Part shown: positions 26,577 to 36,060 of the stretch, piece after piece
How the letters are laid out: each line of letters starts with the position of its first letter
Numbering within the stretch: the first letter of the stretch is position 1
NCBI RefSeq assembly: GCF_000732945.1
Contig: NZ_CP008944.1
Coordinates: 1,293,784-1,357,783, forward strand
DNA from: Corynebacterium atypicum
Lineage (GTDB): Bacteria > Actinomycetota > Actinomycetes > Mycobacteriales > Mycobacteriaceae
Reading direction: 5' to 3'
DNA: 64,000 nt
Notes under the pieces: model-generated
Seen by the model: the letters and a program-made list of their open reading frames with translations, nothing else
What the model was told of the DNA's origin: nothing
Database searches by the model: none
Translations under genes and position numbers: made by a program

Positions 26577-28061
26577 TTACGCCGGCATAAACGGCGTAGC
26601 CGCCCGCGCAGCCTTCAGGCGCGCCACGGTCGACTCCTTGCCCAGAAGCTCCATGGACTCGAACAACGGGGGCGAGACCTGCTCGCCACTGATACCCACC
26701 CGCAACGCGCCGTAGGCCTTGCGCGGCTTGAGCTCCATCTTCTCGATCAGCCGACCAGAGAGCACCTCTTCGATTTTCTCGTGGTGCCACTCGTCTGCAT
26801 CCACCCGCTCGAGCTCCTCGATCGCGGCGTCCAGCGGCGCGATCGCATCCTCCTTCAGGTTCTTGCGCGCGGCCTTCTCGTTGAGCTCCAGCGCAGAATC
26901 TGCGGTGACCAGGAACTTCAGCAGGTCGTAGGCGTCGCCGAGGGTCTTGATCCGAGTTTGTACCAGTTCGGCGGCCAGGGCGAACTTCTCTGCCGGGTAG
27001 TCGGCCGGAAAATCCGTGTACTCGGTCAGGTGAGCGCGCAGCCTTTCGCGGAAGTCCTCCGGCGCCAGGAGCCGGATGTGGTCGGCGTTGATGGCCTCGA
27101 GCTTCTTCTGGTCAAAGCGGGCGGGGTTACCCAAGACGTTCGCCACGTCGAAGTTCTCTACAAACTCGGCGCGCGAGAAGATGTCTTTGTCTCCCGCCAG
27201 CGACCAACCCAACAGCGCCAGATAGTTGAGCATCCCTTCGGGGATGATGCCGGCCTCGACGTGGTTGAACAGGTTCGACTGCGGATCTCGCTTGGACAGC
27301 TTCTTGTTTCCCTCCCCCATCACAAAGGGCAGGTGGGCGAAGACGGGCGTGCGCTCGGCGATGCCGAGGTCGATGAGCGCCTCGTACATGGCCAGCTGCC
27401 GGGGCGTCGAGGGCAGAATATCCTCGCCGCGCAGCACGTGGGTGATGCCCATCAGGGCGTCGTCAACCGGGTTCACCAGCGTGTACAGAGGATCGCCGGT
27501 GGAGCGGGCAACCACAAAGTCCGGCTGGGTGGAGGCCTTAAACTCGACGCGGCCGCGCACCAGGTCGTCCCAGGCCCAGTCATGGTCGGGCATGCGCAAC
27601 CGCCAGACGGGTTTGCGGCCCTCGGCCTCGAAGGCTTCGCGCTGCTCGGCGGTGAGCGTGCGGTCGAAGTTGTCGTAGCCGATGTGCGGGTCGCGTCCTG
27701 CTTGCTTGTGGCGCGCCTGGACCTCCTCGGTGGTGGAGTACGCGGGGTAGACCCACCCGGCGTCGATAAGCTTGTTCAGCACATCGGCGTAGATCTCACT
27801 GCGCTGCGATTGCCGGTAGGGCTCGTGCGGGCCACCGACCTGCACGCCTTCATCCCAGTCGAGGCCCAGCCACTTCAGCGACTTGATGATGGCCTCGAAG
27901 GACTCTTCGGAATCGCGCGCCGCGTCGGTATCTTCGATGCGGAAGACGAGCTTGCCGCCCGTGTGCCGAGCGTAGCCCCAGTTAAAGAGGGCGGTGCGCA
28001 CCATGCCAACGTGCGGGGTTCCGGTAGGTGAAGGGCAAAACCTTACGCGTACATCACTCAT
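26577..28061 (-). CDS. gltX: Glutamyl-tRNA synthetase
   Basis: The 494-residue class I synthetase attaches Glu to tRNA-Glu (and probably tRNA-Gln). The HIGH-type motif is in PTGTPHVGM and the KMSKS-type motif is KLSKRDP. A discriminating Arg and the Rossmann fold follow the usual order. The start is ATG 28061 ([14 protein letters not shown]); a TTG two codons upstream is less likely. Its cognate tRNAs lie immediately downstream on the same strand. It is divergent from the isochorismate synthase gene. Confidence 0.97.
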   Translation of the reverse strand: MSDVRVRFCPSPTGTPHVGMVRTALFNWGYARHTGGKLVFRIEDTDAARDSEESFEAIIKSLKWLGLDWDEGVQVGGPHEPYRQSQRSEIYADVLNKLIDAGWVYPAYSTTEEVQARHKQAGRDPHIGYDNFDRTLTAEQREAFEAEGRKPVWRLRMPDHDWAWDDLVRGRVEFKASTQPDFVVARSTGDPLYTLVNPVDDALMGITHVLRGEDILPSTPRQLAMYEALIDLGIAERTPVFAHLPFVMGEGNKKLSKRDPQSNLFNHVEAGIIPEGMLNYLALLGWSLAGDKDIFSRAEFVENFDVANVLGNPARFDQKKLEAINADHIRLLAPEDFRERLRAHLTEYTDFPADYPAEKFALAAELVQTRIKTLGDAYDLLKFLVTADSALELNEKAARKNLKEDAIAPLDAAIEELERVDADEWHHEKIEEVLSGRLIEKMELKPRKAYGALRVGISGEQVSPPLFESMELLGKESTVARLKAARAATPFMPA

Positions 28062-28123
28062 GGTCAATCATGGTAGACCAGCGCCTTCGCGCGCGAACAC
28101 GCTGGACTAGACTACCCGGCGTC

Positions 28124-29311
28124 ATGTCTGTTTCGCGCCCAACCGCCTGGCTGCGGTCCCAGTTTCCTACCCGTCCGCACACCGCCCCCGATTTTCTGCT
28201 CTCCCGTCCTCACGGCTCGGTACGCACGCAGGGGGTGCGCGACGTGCCCCAATCAATTGCCGCGGCGGCGACGGCCCTGCGCACAGGCGACGCCGAGATG
28301 GTCGTCGGCGCGCTGCCCTTCGACCCCGAGCAGCCGGCAGCGCTCACGATACCCGAGCGCATCGTCCGCGAACCGGGCATCCTGCACCCGCACCCTTATT
28401 ATCTATCGGGCCCGGGCGCTGGGCTTAGCGCCCGGGTTGCCGCCACGGATCCGGACGCGGATGAGCACCGCGAGCGCGTCGCCCGCGCCGTCGCCGCGAT
28501 CCGGGCGGGGCAAGCTAAGAAGATCGTCCTGGCACGCGCGGTAGACATCGAATTTGCCGCGCCTGTCGACCCGCTGCTGGTGGCCGCGCGGCTGATCGCC
28601 ACCTCGGCGAATCACGAGGGGTTCATCGCCGATCTCAGCCCCGCAGGCGAGAGCTTTGCCGGGCGGATGCTGGTGGGCGCCTCCCCGGAGGTGCTCGTGC
28701 ACAAGGCAGGCACCACGGTCACCGCTTATCCCCTGGCCGGGTCCGCGCCCCGCAAGGCAGATGCGAGTGCTGACGCTGCGGCGGCGCGCGCACTTGCGTA
28801 TTCCGGCAAGGATCGCGCGGAGCACGCTTTTGTGGTCGACCACTTGCGCCAGGCGTTAGCCCCCCTGTGCTGCCGGCTGGCGATCCCGAGCGAGCCGGAG
28901 CTGACCCAAACCAACGAGGTCTGGCACCTGGCCACCCCGATTACCGGGGAGCTTGATCACAAGCACGCGGGGCTGACCGCGCTCGAGCTTGCGCAGCTGG
29001 TCCACCCCACCCCTGCGATCTGCGGCACCCCGACGGCACGCGCGCGCGACTACATCCTGGGCACCGAGAGCCCGCGCGGTTTCTACGCGGGCGCGGTGGG
29101 CTGGGCAGACAGCTCCGGGGACGGCGAGTTTATGGTGGCAATTCGGTGCGCCGACGTCGCCGCCGATGGCCTCAGCGCACGCACGTGGGCTGGCGGCGGG
29201 ATCGTCGCGGATTCTGACCCCGCGGTCGAGCTCGCCGAGACGACCGCGAAGCTGGGCACGATGATGCGGGCCTTGGGCATCGAAAACTCGGCGGCGGCCG
29301 GGCTAGCATAG
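28124..29311 (+). CDS. Isochorismate synthase
   Basis: The 395-residue chorismate-binding enzyme belongs to the EntC/MenF/DhbC group and converts chorismate to isochorismate for menaquinone or catecholate siderophores. Family motifs are KIVLARAVDIEF, the central GASPEVLVHKAG, PLAGSAPR, and the C-terminal HPTPAICGTPTARA and ESPRGFYAGAVGW. No siderophore genes adjoin it, so menaquinone synthesis is the likelier role. The start is ATG 28124. It lies five bases before the next gene. Confidence 0.92.
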   Translation: MSVSRPTAWLRSQFPTRPHTAPDFLLSRPHGSVRTQGVRDVPQSIAAAATALRTGDAEMVVGALPFDPEQPAALTIPERIVREPGILHPHPYYLSGPGAGLSARVAATDPDADEHRERVARAVAAIRAGQAKKIVLARAVDIEFAAPVDPLLVAARLIATSANHEGFIADLSPAGESFAGRMLVGASPEVLVHKAGTTVTAYPLAGSAPRKADASADAAAARALAYSGKDRAEHAFVVDHLRQALAPLCCRLAIPSEPELTQTNEVWHLATPITGELDHKHAGLTALELAQLVHPTPAICGTPTARARDYILGTESPRGFYAGAVGWADSSGDGEFMVAIRCADVAADGLSARTWAGGGIVADSDPAVELAETTAKLGTMMRALGIENSAAAGLA

Positions 29312-29316
29312 CGGCT

Positions 29317-30558
29317 ATGACTGAATGCGTAACTACCACCTACATGGGTACTCGCCGGCTCGATAGCCACCGGATTTCCTGCCGGTTGACCACCGATCCC
29401 ACCGATACGCGCACCATCGACGTCTTCGCCCGGGTGATCACGCCCCGCGGCGGCGAGGACCTACCGTTGCTGGTATTCCTCCAGGGCGGGCCGGGCGACG
29501 AGTCCCCCGCGCTGTTTCCCGGTTGGATGGCCACCGCCCTCGAGCGCTACCGGGTGGTACTCCTTGACCAGCGCGGCACCGGAAAGTCGACGCCGGTTAC
29601 CGGCGGGACCGCTGGCCTCGGCGGGGTGCCTAAAGCCGAGTATCTGACCCACCTGCGCGCCGACGGCATCGTGCGCGATTGTGAGGCGATGCGCGAGCAC
29701 CTCGGGGCGAAGACGTGGAGCGTGCTGGGCCAGTCCTTCGGCGGTTTCACGCTTGTGCACTACCTTTCTGTGCACCCCGAGTCGATTGACCAGGCCTTTT
29801 TCACCGGCGGGCTCGCCCCGATTGGGCACAGCGCCGAGGAGATCTACCAGACCACCTACGCGGAGCTGCAGCGCAAGTCTGAGGAGTACTACGCACGCTT
29901 CCCGCAGCACCGCCAGGCGATGGCCCAGCTGGTTGAGCTGGCGGATGCTGGGAAGCTGGTGCTGCCCTCCGGCGAGGTGGCCAGCGTCTCCCGGGTGCGC
30001 AGCCTGGGGCACCTCTTGGGCTCAAACGACGGCTGGCTGACGCTGTATAACCTGCTCGACCAGGACCCGCAATCGCGCGCGTTCGCCTACGACTTCGCCG
30101 CGGCCATGCCCTTTGCCGGCCGCAACCCGCTTTATTTCGTGTTCCACGAGTCTTCGATGGCAGACGGCGTGGTCACCGACTGGGCCGCCGAGCGGGTCCT
30201 GCCCGAGGCTTTCAAGAAGGATCCGACGCTTCTGACCGGAGAGCATGTCTTCTCCGAATGGCTGGATACGGTCCCGGAGTTGCAGGCTTGGAAGGATGTC
30301 GCACTCGAGCTCGCCGGGGTGCAGTGGCCTTCGCTTTACGACGCCGCGGCGCTTGAGGGCTCCCAGGCCCGCGGCGCGGCGGCGGTCTACGCCCGCGACG
30401 CCTACGTGCCGCTGGAGTTCTCGCTGGAGACGGCCAGCCACCTGCCGGGCGTGGCGCCGTGGATCACCAGCGAGTTCGAGCACAACGGACTGCGTGCTTC
30501 CGGTGGGAAGGTCCTGGGCGGGCTCTTCGAGCTGGCCTCCGGCGCCCGGGTGCGCTAG
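29317..30558 (+). CDS. pip: Proline iminopeptidase-type alpha/beta hydrolase
   Basis: The 413-residue S33-family peptidase releases N-terminal proline. The oxyanion motif is QGGPGDES, the DQRGTGKSTPV motif is diagnostic of the family, and the nucleophile elbow is GQSFGG. The length fits the larger proline iminopeptidases. It follows the isochorismate synthase gene by five bases, so the pair is probably co-transcribed. Its stop codon overlaps that of the convergent FAH-family gene in the bases CTAG at 30,555-30,558. Confidence 0.92.
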   Translation: MTECVTTTYMGTRRLDSHRISCRLTTDPTDTRTIDVFARVITPRGGEDLPLLVFLQGGPGDESPALFPGWMATALERYRVVLLDQRGTGKSTPVTGGTAGLGGVPKAEYLTHLRADGIVRDCEAMREHLGAKTWSVLGQSFGGFTLVHYLSVHPESIDQAFFTGGLAPIGHSAEEIYQTTYAELQRKSEEYYARFPQHRQAMAQLVELADAGKLVLPSGEVASVSRVRSLGHLLGSNDGWLTLYNLLDQDPQSRAFAYDFAAAMPFAGRNPLYFVFHESSMADGVVTDWAAERVLPEAFKKDPTLLTGEHVFSEWLDTVPELQAWKDVALELAGVQWPSLYDAAALEGSQARGAAAVYARDAYVPLEFSLETASHLPGVAPWITSEFEHNGLRASGGKVLGGLFELASGARVR

Positions 30559-31352
30559 GCGCGCTCGACGGGGTTTCCGAGCTTGCCCACGCCGGGGACC
30601 TCGATCTCGATGAAGTCGCCGGGCACCATCGCCGCGGTGCCCGCCGGCGAGCCGGTGCAGATCACATCGCCGGGCAGCAAGGTGATCGATGCGGTAATAA
30701 ACTCCAGGATCTCACCGATGCTCATGATCATCTGGCTGGAGTTGGAATCCTGCTTCACCTCGGTCGTGCCCTCGTGGGTGAGGCGCGCCTTGATGGGCAG
30801 GTCGGTGACGTCGATCGCGTCCAGGTTCATCTCGATCCACGGGCCCAGTGGGCAAAACGTGTCGATGCCCTTGGCCCGGGCCCACTGGCCGTCGGAAAAC
30901 TGCAGGTCGCGTGAGGAGACGTCGTTAACCACGGTGTAGCCGAGCACCACCTGGCGCCAGTCGGCCGCGCGCACGTTCTTGCACGGCCGGCTGATCACCA
31001 GCGCGAGCTCGCCCTCAAATTCGACGTTGGTGGCAAACTCCGGGATCTTGATCGGCGCGCCCGGGCCCACCACCGCCGTCGGGGGTTTGATAAACAGCGT
31101 CGGTGGCAGGTGCTCGGCGGACTGCTTAAACACCTCAGCGACGTGGTCGGCGTAGTTGCGCCCGATGGCGAGTACCTTGCTGGGCAGCATCGGAGCTAAG
31201 AGCCGGTACTCACCGGGGCCGAACTCCTTGCCGGTGAATTTGGGCGGAGTAAACGGCGTGCCCTCGATGACCTTAGCGGTTAGCTCGTCTTCTTCGCCCT
31301 CGATGACGGCAAAGGCCATGCCTAATGGGGTAGCAATTCTTCCGATGCGCAT
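30555..31352 (-). CDS. Fumarylacetoacetate hydrolase-family protein
   Basis: The 265-residue protein has the FAH fold. Metal-ligand acidic residues are in NVEFEGELALVI and the ILEFITASITLLPGDVICTGSPAG stretch is typical (given here in part as LLPGDVICTGSPAG). Members cleave or decarboxylate beta-diketo acids such as acylpyruvates and oxaloacetate. I start at MRIGRIATPLG (31352); longer in-frame starts lack family similarity. Confidence 0.92.
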   Translation of the reverse strand: MRIGRIATPLGMAFAVIEGEEDELTAKVIEGTPFTPPKFTGKEFGPGEYRLLAPMLPSKVLAIGRNYADHVAEVFKQSAEHLPPTLFIKPPTAVVGPGAPIKIPEFATNVEFEGELALVISRPCKNVRAADWRQVVLGYTVVNDVSSRDLQFSDGQWARAKGIDTFCPLGPWIEMNLDAIDVTDLPIKARLTHEGTTEVKQDSNSSQMIMSIGEILEFITASITLLPGDVICTGSPAGTAAMVPGDFIEIEVPGVGKLGNPVERA

Positions 31353-31456
31353 GGCTGGCATCCTACTCGGTGCCGCGGCGCACACGCCCAGCAGTTCTTG
31401 GGGCAGATAATCTTGAACCGCGAGGCTCCGGTATAGAGAAGAAAACGAGGCGGCAC

Positions 31457-32992
31457 GTGACCATTTTGATAGCCCTGACCACCCTGACGTTGGCGACCGT
31501 AGTGGTTGTAGCCATAGGCGACCGCCTGGGATTGCCCTGGCCCGTGCTCTTGGTGCTCTTGGCCGCTGGCGGCTTGGCGGTTCCCCAGATCCCGGACCTC
31601 ACCGTGCCCCCGGAGCTGATCCTGCCGATCTTCCTGCCGCCGCTGCTGTGGGCGCTGGCCCGCCGCACGAGTTGGGGCGCGATCAAAAGCCAGCTTTCTA
31701 CCATCATCTCCCTTTCGGTACTGCTGGTGTTTATCACCATCGCGGTGCTCACGGGGCTGACGGTCTGGCTCTTGCCCGGCGCCGGGCTGGCCGGTTCGAT
31801 CGTGCTTGCCGCAGCGCTCGCTCCACCGGACCCGGTGGCTGTGGACGCCGTCGCCGAGCCGGTGGGCATCCCCCGGCGGGTGACCTCCACGCTTTCTACC
31901 GAGGGGCTGTTCAATGATGCCGCCTCCATCGTCACCTTTAACCTCGGGCTGGCCGCGCTGTTAGCGGGGTCCGAGATCTCCGTGGAGGAGGGCCTGAAGA
32001 ACTTCGTCTGGGCGGCGGTCGCGGCCGTGGTGATCGGGTTGGTGGCCGGGCGCGCGGCGGCCTGGTTCAGCGACCACGTGGGCAATATCACCGCCCGCAA
32101 CGCGCTGACCTGGGTGTTGCCCTTCGCCGTCTACGTCGGCGCCGAACACGTGGAGGCCAGCGGGGTCATCGCGGTGGTGATTGCAGCCATCGAGCTGACT
32201 TCGCGCGCGAGCCTCGGCGCCGAAGACCGGCTTTCTGGCGGCGCCTTCTGGGGCACGGTGGAGATGCTGTTTACCGGCGTGGCCTTCGGCATGATCGGCA
32301 TCTCAGTGGGCACAGCAATCGAGGAGGTTGGCGCCGAGCTCTGGCACGCCATGTGGGTCGGGGTGGTCCTGGGGCTTGCGGCCATCGCCGTCCGCTTTGT
32401 CTGGCTGTGGCTGTTTTCCAAGGCGAATCAGCGCCGCGACCGCGCCAACGTCGCCCCGCTGCGAACCCAGGAGGTGCTGGTGATGACCTGGGCGGGGATG
32501 CGCGGATTGGTCACGCTAGCGCTGGTGCTGTCCATCCCGGAACACACCTCGGACACCCTGCACCACGAGGCGGCGGTGATCGCGCTGGTGGTCCTTCTCG
32601 TGACCATGGTCGTGCCGGGCCTTACTCTGCCGGCGCTGATGCGGCGGCTCGATCTGACCGAGACCTCCGAGCCGGTGGACCGGCTGACCCAGCGCGCGCG
32701 GGACGCGGCTCGCCGGTACGTCGAGGACAAGCAGGACAATCTCCAGGCGGAGACCACCGAGGCGGTGCGCAACTGGATGAAGGCCCGCTTCGACCACTTC
32801 GACGACGAGCACCAGCTCCGCCTCGAGGACCAGCAGCGGCTGCGTCGCGACGCCCGCGCCGCCCGTGTCGGGGCGCTCAAGGCGGCGCAGGCCGAGCTGC
32901 TGCGCGCCCGCGAGGAGCGCGGAGCGGACGTCGGCGCCGTCGACGAGGTGCTCCACGAGCTCGATCAGCTGATCCTGGCGGCCAAGCGCTAG
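31457..32992 (+). CDS. Na+/H+ antiporter, CPA1 family
   Basis: The 511-residue protein has about eleven hydrophobic segments in the first ~400 residues, then a hydrophilic, charged C-terminal tail with coiled-coil character. The CPA1 signatures ALAPPDPVAVDAVAE and STEGLFNDAASIV, containing the ion-binding Asp, are present. It exchanges Na+ or K+ for H+ across the membrane. The start is GTG 31457 after GAGGCGG; earlier in-frame codons encode a non-hydrophobic Arg-rich leader. Confidence 0.92.
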   Translation: MTILIALTTLTLATVVVVAIGDRLGLPWPVLLVLLAAGGLAVPQIPDLTVPPELILPIFLPPLLWALARRTSWGAIKSQLSTIISLSVLLVFITIAVLTGLTVWLLPGAGLAGSIVLAAALAPPDPVAVDAVAEPVGIPRRVTSTLSTEGLFNDAASIVTFNLGLAALLAGSEISVEEGLKNFVWAAVAAVVIGLVAGRAAAWFSDHVGNITARNALTWVLPFAVYVGAEHVEASGVIAVVIAAIELTSRASLGAEDRLSGGAFWGTVEMLFTGVAFGMIGISVGTAIEEVGAELWHAMWVGVVLGLAAIAVRFVWLWLFSKANQRRDRANVAPLRTQEVLVMTWAGMRGLVTLALVLSIPEHTSDTLHHEAAVIALVVLLVTMVVPGLTLPALMRRLDLTETSEPVDRLTQRARDAARRYVEDKQDNLQAETTEAVRNWMKARFDHFDDEHQLRLEDQQRLRRDARAARVGALKAAQAELLRAREERGADVGAVDEVLHELDQLILAAKR

Positions 32993-33002
32993 CCGCCCGC
33001 GG

Positions 33003-34028
33003 CTACTGGCCGCCTAAGGCGGCGGCAATGCGATCGCCCACCTCCGAGGTCCGCACAGGCTGGCCTGGCTCGCGGTGTGCGACGTCGCGGGAAACCGCCT
33101 GTTCGATCTGCTCGGCGTGAGTGTCATCGCCGAGGTGGCGCAGCATCATCGCCGCCGAGAGGATGGCCGCCGACGGGTCGGCGATGCCTCGCCCCGCGAT
33201 ATCCGGCGCCGAGCCGTGCACCGGCTCGAACATGGACGGGTTCGACCTTGTGGTATCGATGTTTCCGGAAGCAGCCAGCCCAATCCCGCCGGTGATCGCG
33301 CCGGCTAAGTCGGTGATGATGTCGCCGAAGAGGTTGTCCGTCACGATCACGTCGTATCGGCCCGGGTCGGTGACCATGTAGATCGTCGCGGCGTCGATGT
33401 GGTTGTAGTCGACGGTCACCTCCGGGTATTCCTGGCCGACCTCGTTGACAGTGTTCGCCCACAGACTGCCCGCGTTGACCAGAACGTTGGTCTTGTGCAC
33501 CAGCGTCAGGTGTTTCTTGCGCGCCTGGGCGCGTTCGAAGGCGTCGCGGACGACGCGCTCGACGCCAAAGCGGGTGTTCTGCGAGACCTCGCTGGCCACC
33601 TCGTGGGCGGTGCCTGCGCGCAGCGTGCCCCCGTTGCCGCAATAGAGCCCCTCGGTGCCCTCACGCACGACCACAAAGTCGATGTCGCCGGGATGAGCCA
33701 AGGGCGAGGCGTCCTGGCGCACCAGCTTCGCCGGGCGCAGGTTTACGTGGTGATCCAACCGGAACCGAAGCGCCAGCAGCAGGCCGCGCTCGAGGATGCC
33801 GGGGGCGACCTCGCCGGGCGCGCCGATGGCGCCCAGCAAGATGGCGTCGTGCTCGTTGAGCCGAGCCAGATCGTCCTCGGGCAAAAGTTCGCCGGTGCGC
33901 AGGTAGCGCCGCGCCCCGAGATCGAACTCTGTGGCCTCGACATCGCTGCGCACCGCGCGGAGTACCTTGAGCGCCTCCGCGGTGACCTCGGGGCCAATGC
34001 CATCTCCGCCAATAACCGCAAGTTTCAT
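33003..34028 (-). CDS. leuB: 3-isopropylmalate dehydrogenase
   Basis: The 341-residue enzyme oxidatively decarboxylates 3-isopropylmalate in leucine synthesis. It has the N-terminal [14 protein letters not shown], the substrate-binding [10 protein letters not shown], the metal ligands in [17 protein letters not shown] and the [12 protein letters not shown] motif. A good GGAAGGG site precedes ATG 34028. It stands alone on the minus strand between serA and the convergent antiporter gene. Confidence 0.97.
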   Translation of the reverse strand: MKLAVIGGDGIGPEVTAEALKVLRAVRSDVEATEFDLGARRYLRTGELLPEDDLARLNEHDAILLGAIGAPGEVAPGILERGLLLALRFRLDHHVNLRPAKLVRQDASPLAHPGDIDFVVVREGTEGLYCGNGGTLRAGTAHEVASEVSQNTRFGVERVVRDAFERAQARKKHLTLVHKTNVLVNAGSLWANTVNEVGQEYPEVTVDYNHIDAATIYMVTDPGRYDVIVTDNLFGDIITDLAGAITGGIGLAASGNIDTTRSNPSMFEPVHGSAPDIAGRGIADPSAAILSAAMMLRHLGDDTHAEQIEQAVSRDVAHREPGQPVRTSEVGDRIAAALGGQ

Positions 34029-34155
34029 TTAATGGGACACCCTTCCTACCTAGTGGACGCTTTTAGCTTAGCATCCCGCCCAGATGACGGCGCCGCGGCG
34101 AGGGCTACAGGCGCCGCAGCCGGCTACCGGACCGGCACCCCGCATCCGACAGCCC

Positions 34156-35742
34156 CTACCCCAGGTTCAGCTGGATGGCACTCGCCTCCAACGCCGCGCA
34201 AATCGAATCAACGATCTCCTCTTCCACCGCACGCTCGACGCGCAAAATCAGGATCGCGCCGTTACCGCGGCTAGTCTGTGTCAAGGCGGCGGCCTCGATG
34301 TTGATGTTCGCCTCGCCGAGCTGTGATGCCGCTTTACCGAGGGCGCCGGGCACGTCCGTGTAGCGGAAGAAGAGGTTGTGCCCCTCGGCGCGCATATCCA
34401 CCCCGCGCCCGTTGATCCGCACGATCTTCTCCACCCGATCCAGGCCGGTCAAGGCTCCGATGACGCTCACCCGCGCGCCTTCGGCACCGATCACCGTCAC
34501 CGCCAGCGCGGAACGGTGGTTAATCGACTCGCTCTGAGTCTCCACGGTCAGGCTTACGCCGCGTTCCTCGGCGATCCTAGGAGCGTTGACAAAGGTCACC
34601 GGCACCCGACTGACCCCGGAAAACAATCCGCGCAGCACCGACAACCCCAGCCCGTCGACCTTCTCGGTAGAAAGCTCGCCGCGGGCCTCGACCACCACGG
34701 CGTCGGCGGCCTCGCCGAGCAGCTGACCGGCCAACAGCCCGAGCTTGCGCGCCAAGTCCATCCAGCTGGCAACCTCCTCGCCGACGGCACCGCCGGACAC
34801 GTTCACCGCGTCGGGGACGAACTCTCCGGCCAGCGCTCTGGGCACCGAGTCCGCGACGTCAGTACCCGCCCGGTCCTGCGCCTCCACCGTCGAGGCACCC
34901 AGGTGCGGGGTGACCACCACTTCGGCTAGCCCGAAAAGCGGCGACTCCGTGCACGGCTCCGTGGAATACACGTCAAAGCCCGCGCCGCGGATCTTGCCCG
35001 CCGTGATCGCCTCGGCCAGCGCCGCTTCGTCCACCAGGCCGCCCCGGGCGGCGTTGATGATGATCTGCCCGTCCTTCGCCTTGGCCAAAAGCTCGGCGTC
35101 GAACATCCCGGCCGTCTCCGCAGTCTTGGGCAAGTGGATCGTCACAAAGTCCGACTGCGCCATCAGCTCGTCGAGTCCCACCAGGTCCACGCCCAGCTGC
35201 GCCGCGCGCGCCGGGTTAGCGTAGGGGTCATAAGCCACGATTCGCTTCACGTCGAAGGCGCGCAGCCGCTGCGAGAACAGCTGCCCAATGTGCCCGAAAC
35301 CAACGATGCCGATCGTCTTGCCGTAGACCTCGACTCCCTTGAACGAGGACCGCTTCCACTCGCCGTCACGCAACGTCTTATCCGCAGCCGGGATCTGGCG
35401 GGCCGTGGCCAACAGCAGCGCGATGGCGTGCTCGCAAGCGGAATGGATATTAGAGGTCGGCGCGTTGGCCACCATCACGCCGCGTTCCGTGGCCGTAGCG
35501 ATATCCACGTTATCCAGCCCAACGCCGGCACGCCCGACGATCTTGAGCCGCTCGCCCGCCTCGAGCACCTCCTCGTCCACCGTCGTCGCAGAGCGCACCA
35601 GAAGCGCGTCGGCCTCCGGCACCGCGGCTAAGAGCTCCTTCCGGTTGGGGCCATCGACCCACCGAACCTCCACGGAATCACCCAGCGCCTCCACGGTAGA
35701 GGGGGCCAGCTTATCGGCGATCAAAACGACAGGGCGACTCAC
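34156..35742 (-). CDS. serA: D-3-phosphoglycerate dehydrogenase
   Basis: The 528-residue long-form SerA performs the first step of serine synthesis. It has the catalytic and NAD-binding core (GRAGVGLDNVD, GFGHIGQLFSQR, INAARGGLVDEAAL, TPHLGASTVEAQ), then the intervening substrate-binding domain and a C-terminal ACT domain (PGALGKAASQLGEANINIEA) that senses serine. The start is GTG 35742, preceded by AAGGAG; the upstream in-frame 35826 is not supported. Confidence 0.97.
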   Translation of the reverse strand: MSRPVVLIADKLAPSTVEALGDSVEVRWVDGPNRKELLAAVPEADALLVRSATTVDEEVLEAGERLKIVGRAGVGLDNVDIATATERGVMVANAPTSNIHSACEHAIALLLATARQIPAADKTLRDGEWKRSSFKGVEVYGKTIGIVGFGHIGQLFSQRLRAFDVKRIVAYDPYANPARAAQLGVDLVGLDELMAQSDFVTIHLPKTAETAGMFDAELLAKAKDGQIIINAARGGLVDEAALAEAITAGKIRGAGFDVYSTEPCTESPLFGLAEVVVTPHLGASTVEAQDRAGTDVADSVPRALAGEFVPDAVNVSGGAVGEEVASWMDLARKLGLLAGQLLGEAADAVVVEARGELSTEKVDGLGLSVLRGLFSGVSRVPVTFVNAPRIAEERGVSLTVETQSESINHRSALAVTVIGAEGARVSVIGALTGLDRVEKIVRINGRGVDMRAEGHNLFFRYTDVPGALGKAASQLGEANINIEAAALTQTSRGNGAILILRVERAVEEEIVDSICAALEASAIQLNLG

Positions 35743-36060
35743 GGGGTCTCGTCTCCTTATGCACACATCTTCTTTAGACCACGTCGCAGCATTGCCAGTG
35801 AGGATGATTAGCGATAACCACCTCAAGTGACTAAGCCAACAACATCTCTAGAAGGGTGCCAGATTTATCCCCCATCTGCCAATAATCCCGCACCTCGAAA
35901 CACCCTACGAACGCACGTTAGCCCTGTACACCACGGTCTGAGCGCCCTCGACGGGGAGCGCCATACAGAAAAGATTTACCCCCGATATTGCCTAACGGAC
36001 CGCCCGTGCAATGGGAATTGCACGCGCGCCGGGCCGCCGGGAAAAGATAATAATTTATTC
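35743..36060. promoter_or_regulatory. serA upstream region with a 7+6+7 hairpin
   Basis: This 318-bp gap lies between the lipoprotein gene end (36061) and serA. CGTGCAA (36005-36011) pairs with TTGCACG (36018-36024) and may terminate the lipoprotein transcript, though no clear T-tract follows. The remainder should hold the serA promoter; I see no further motif. Confidence 0.35.

Noticed and set aside
26514-28031. 505-codon plus-strand reading frame opposite gltX
   Set aside because: It is the antisense of a conserved synthetase gene, His/Arg/Val-rich, with no family resemblance; a GC-rich shadow.
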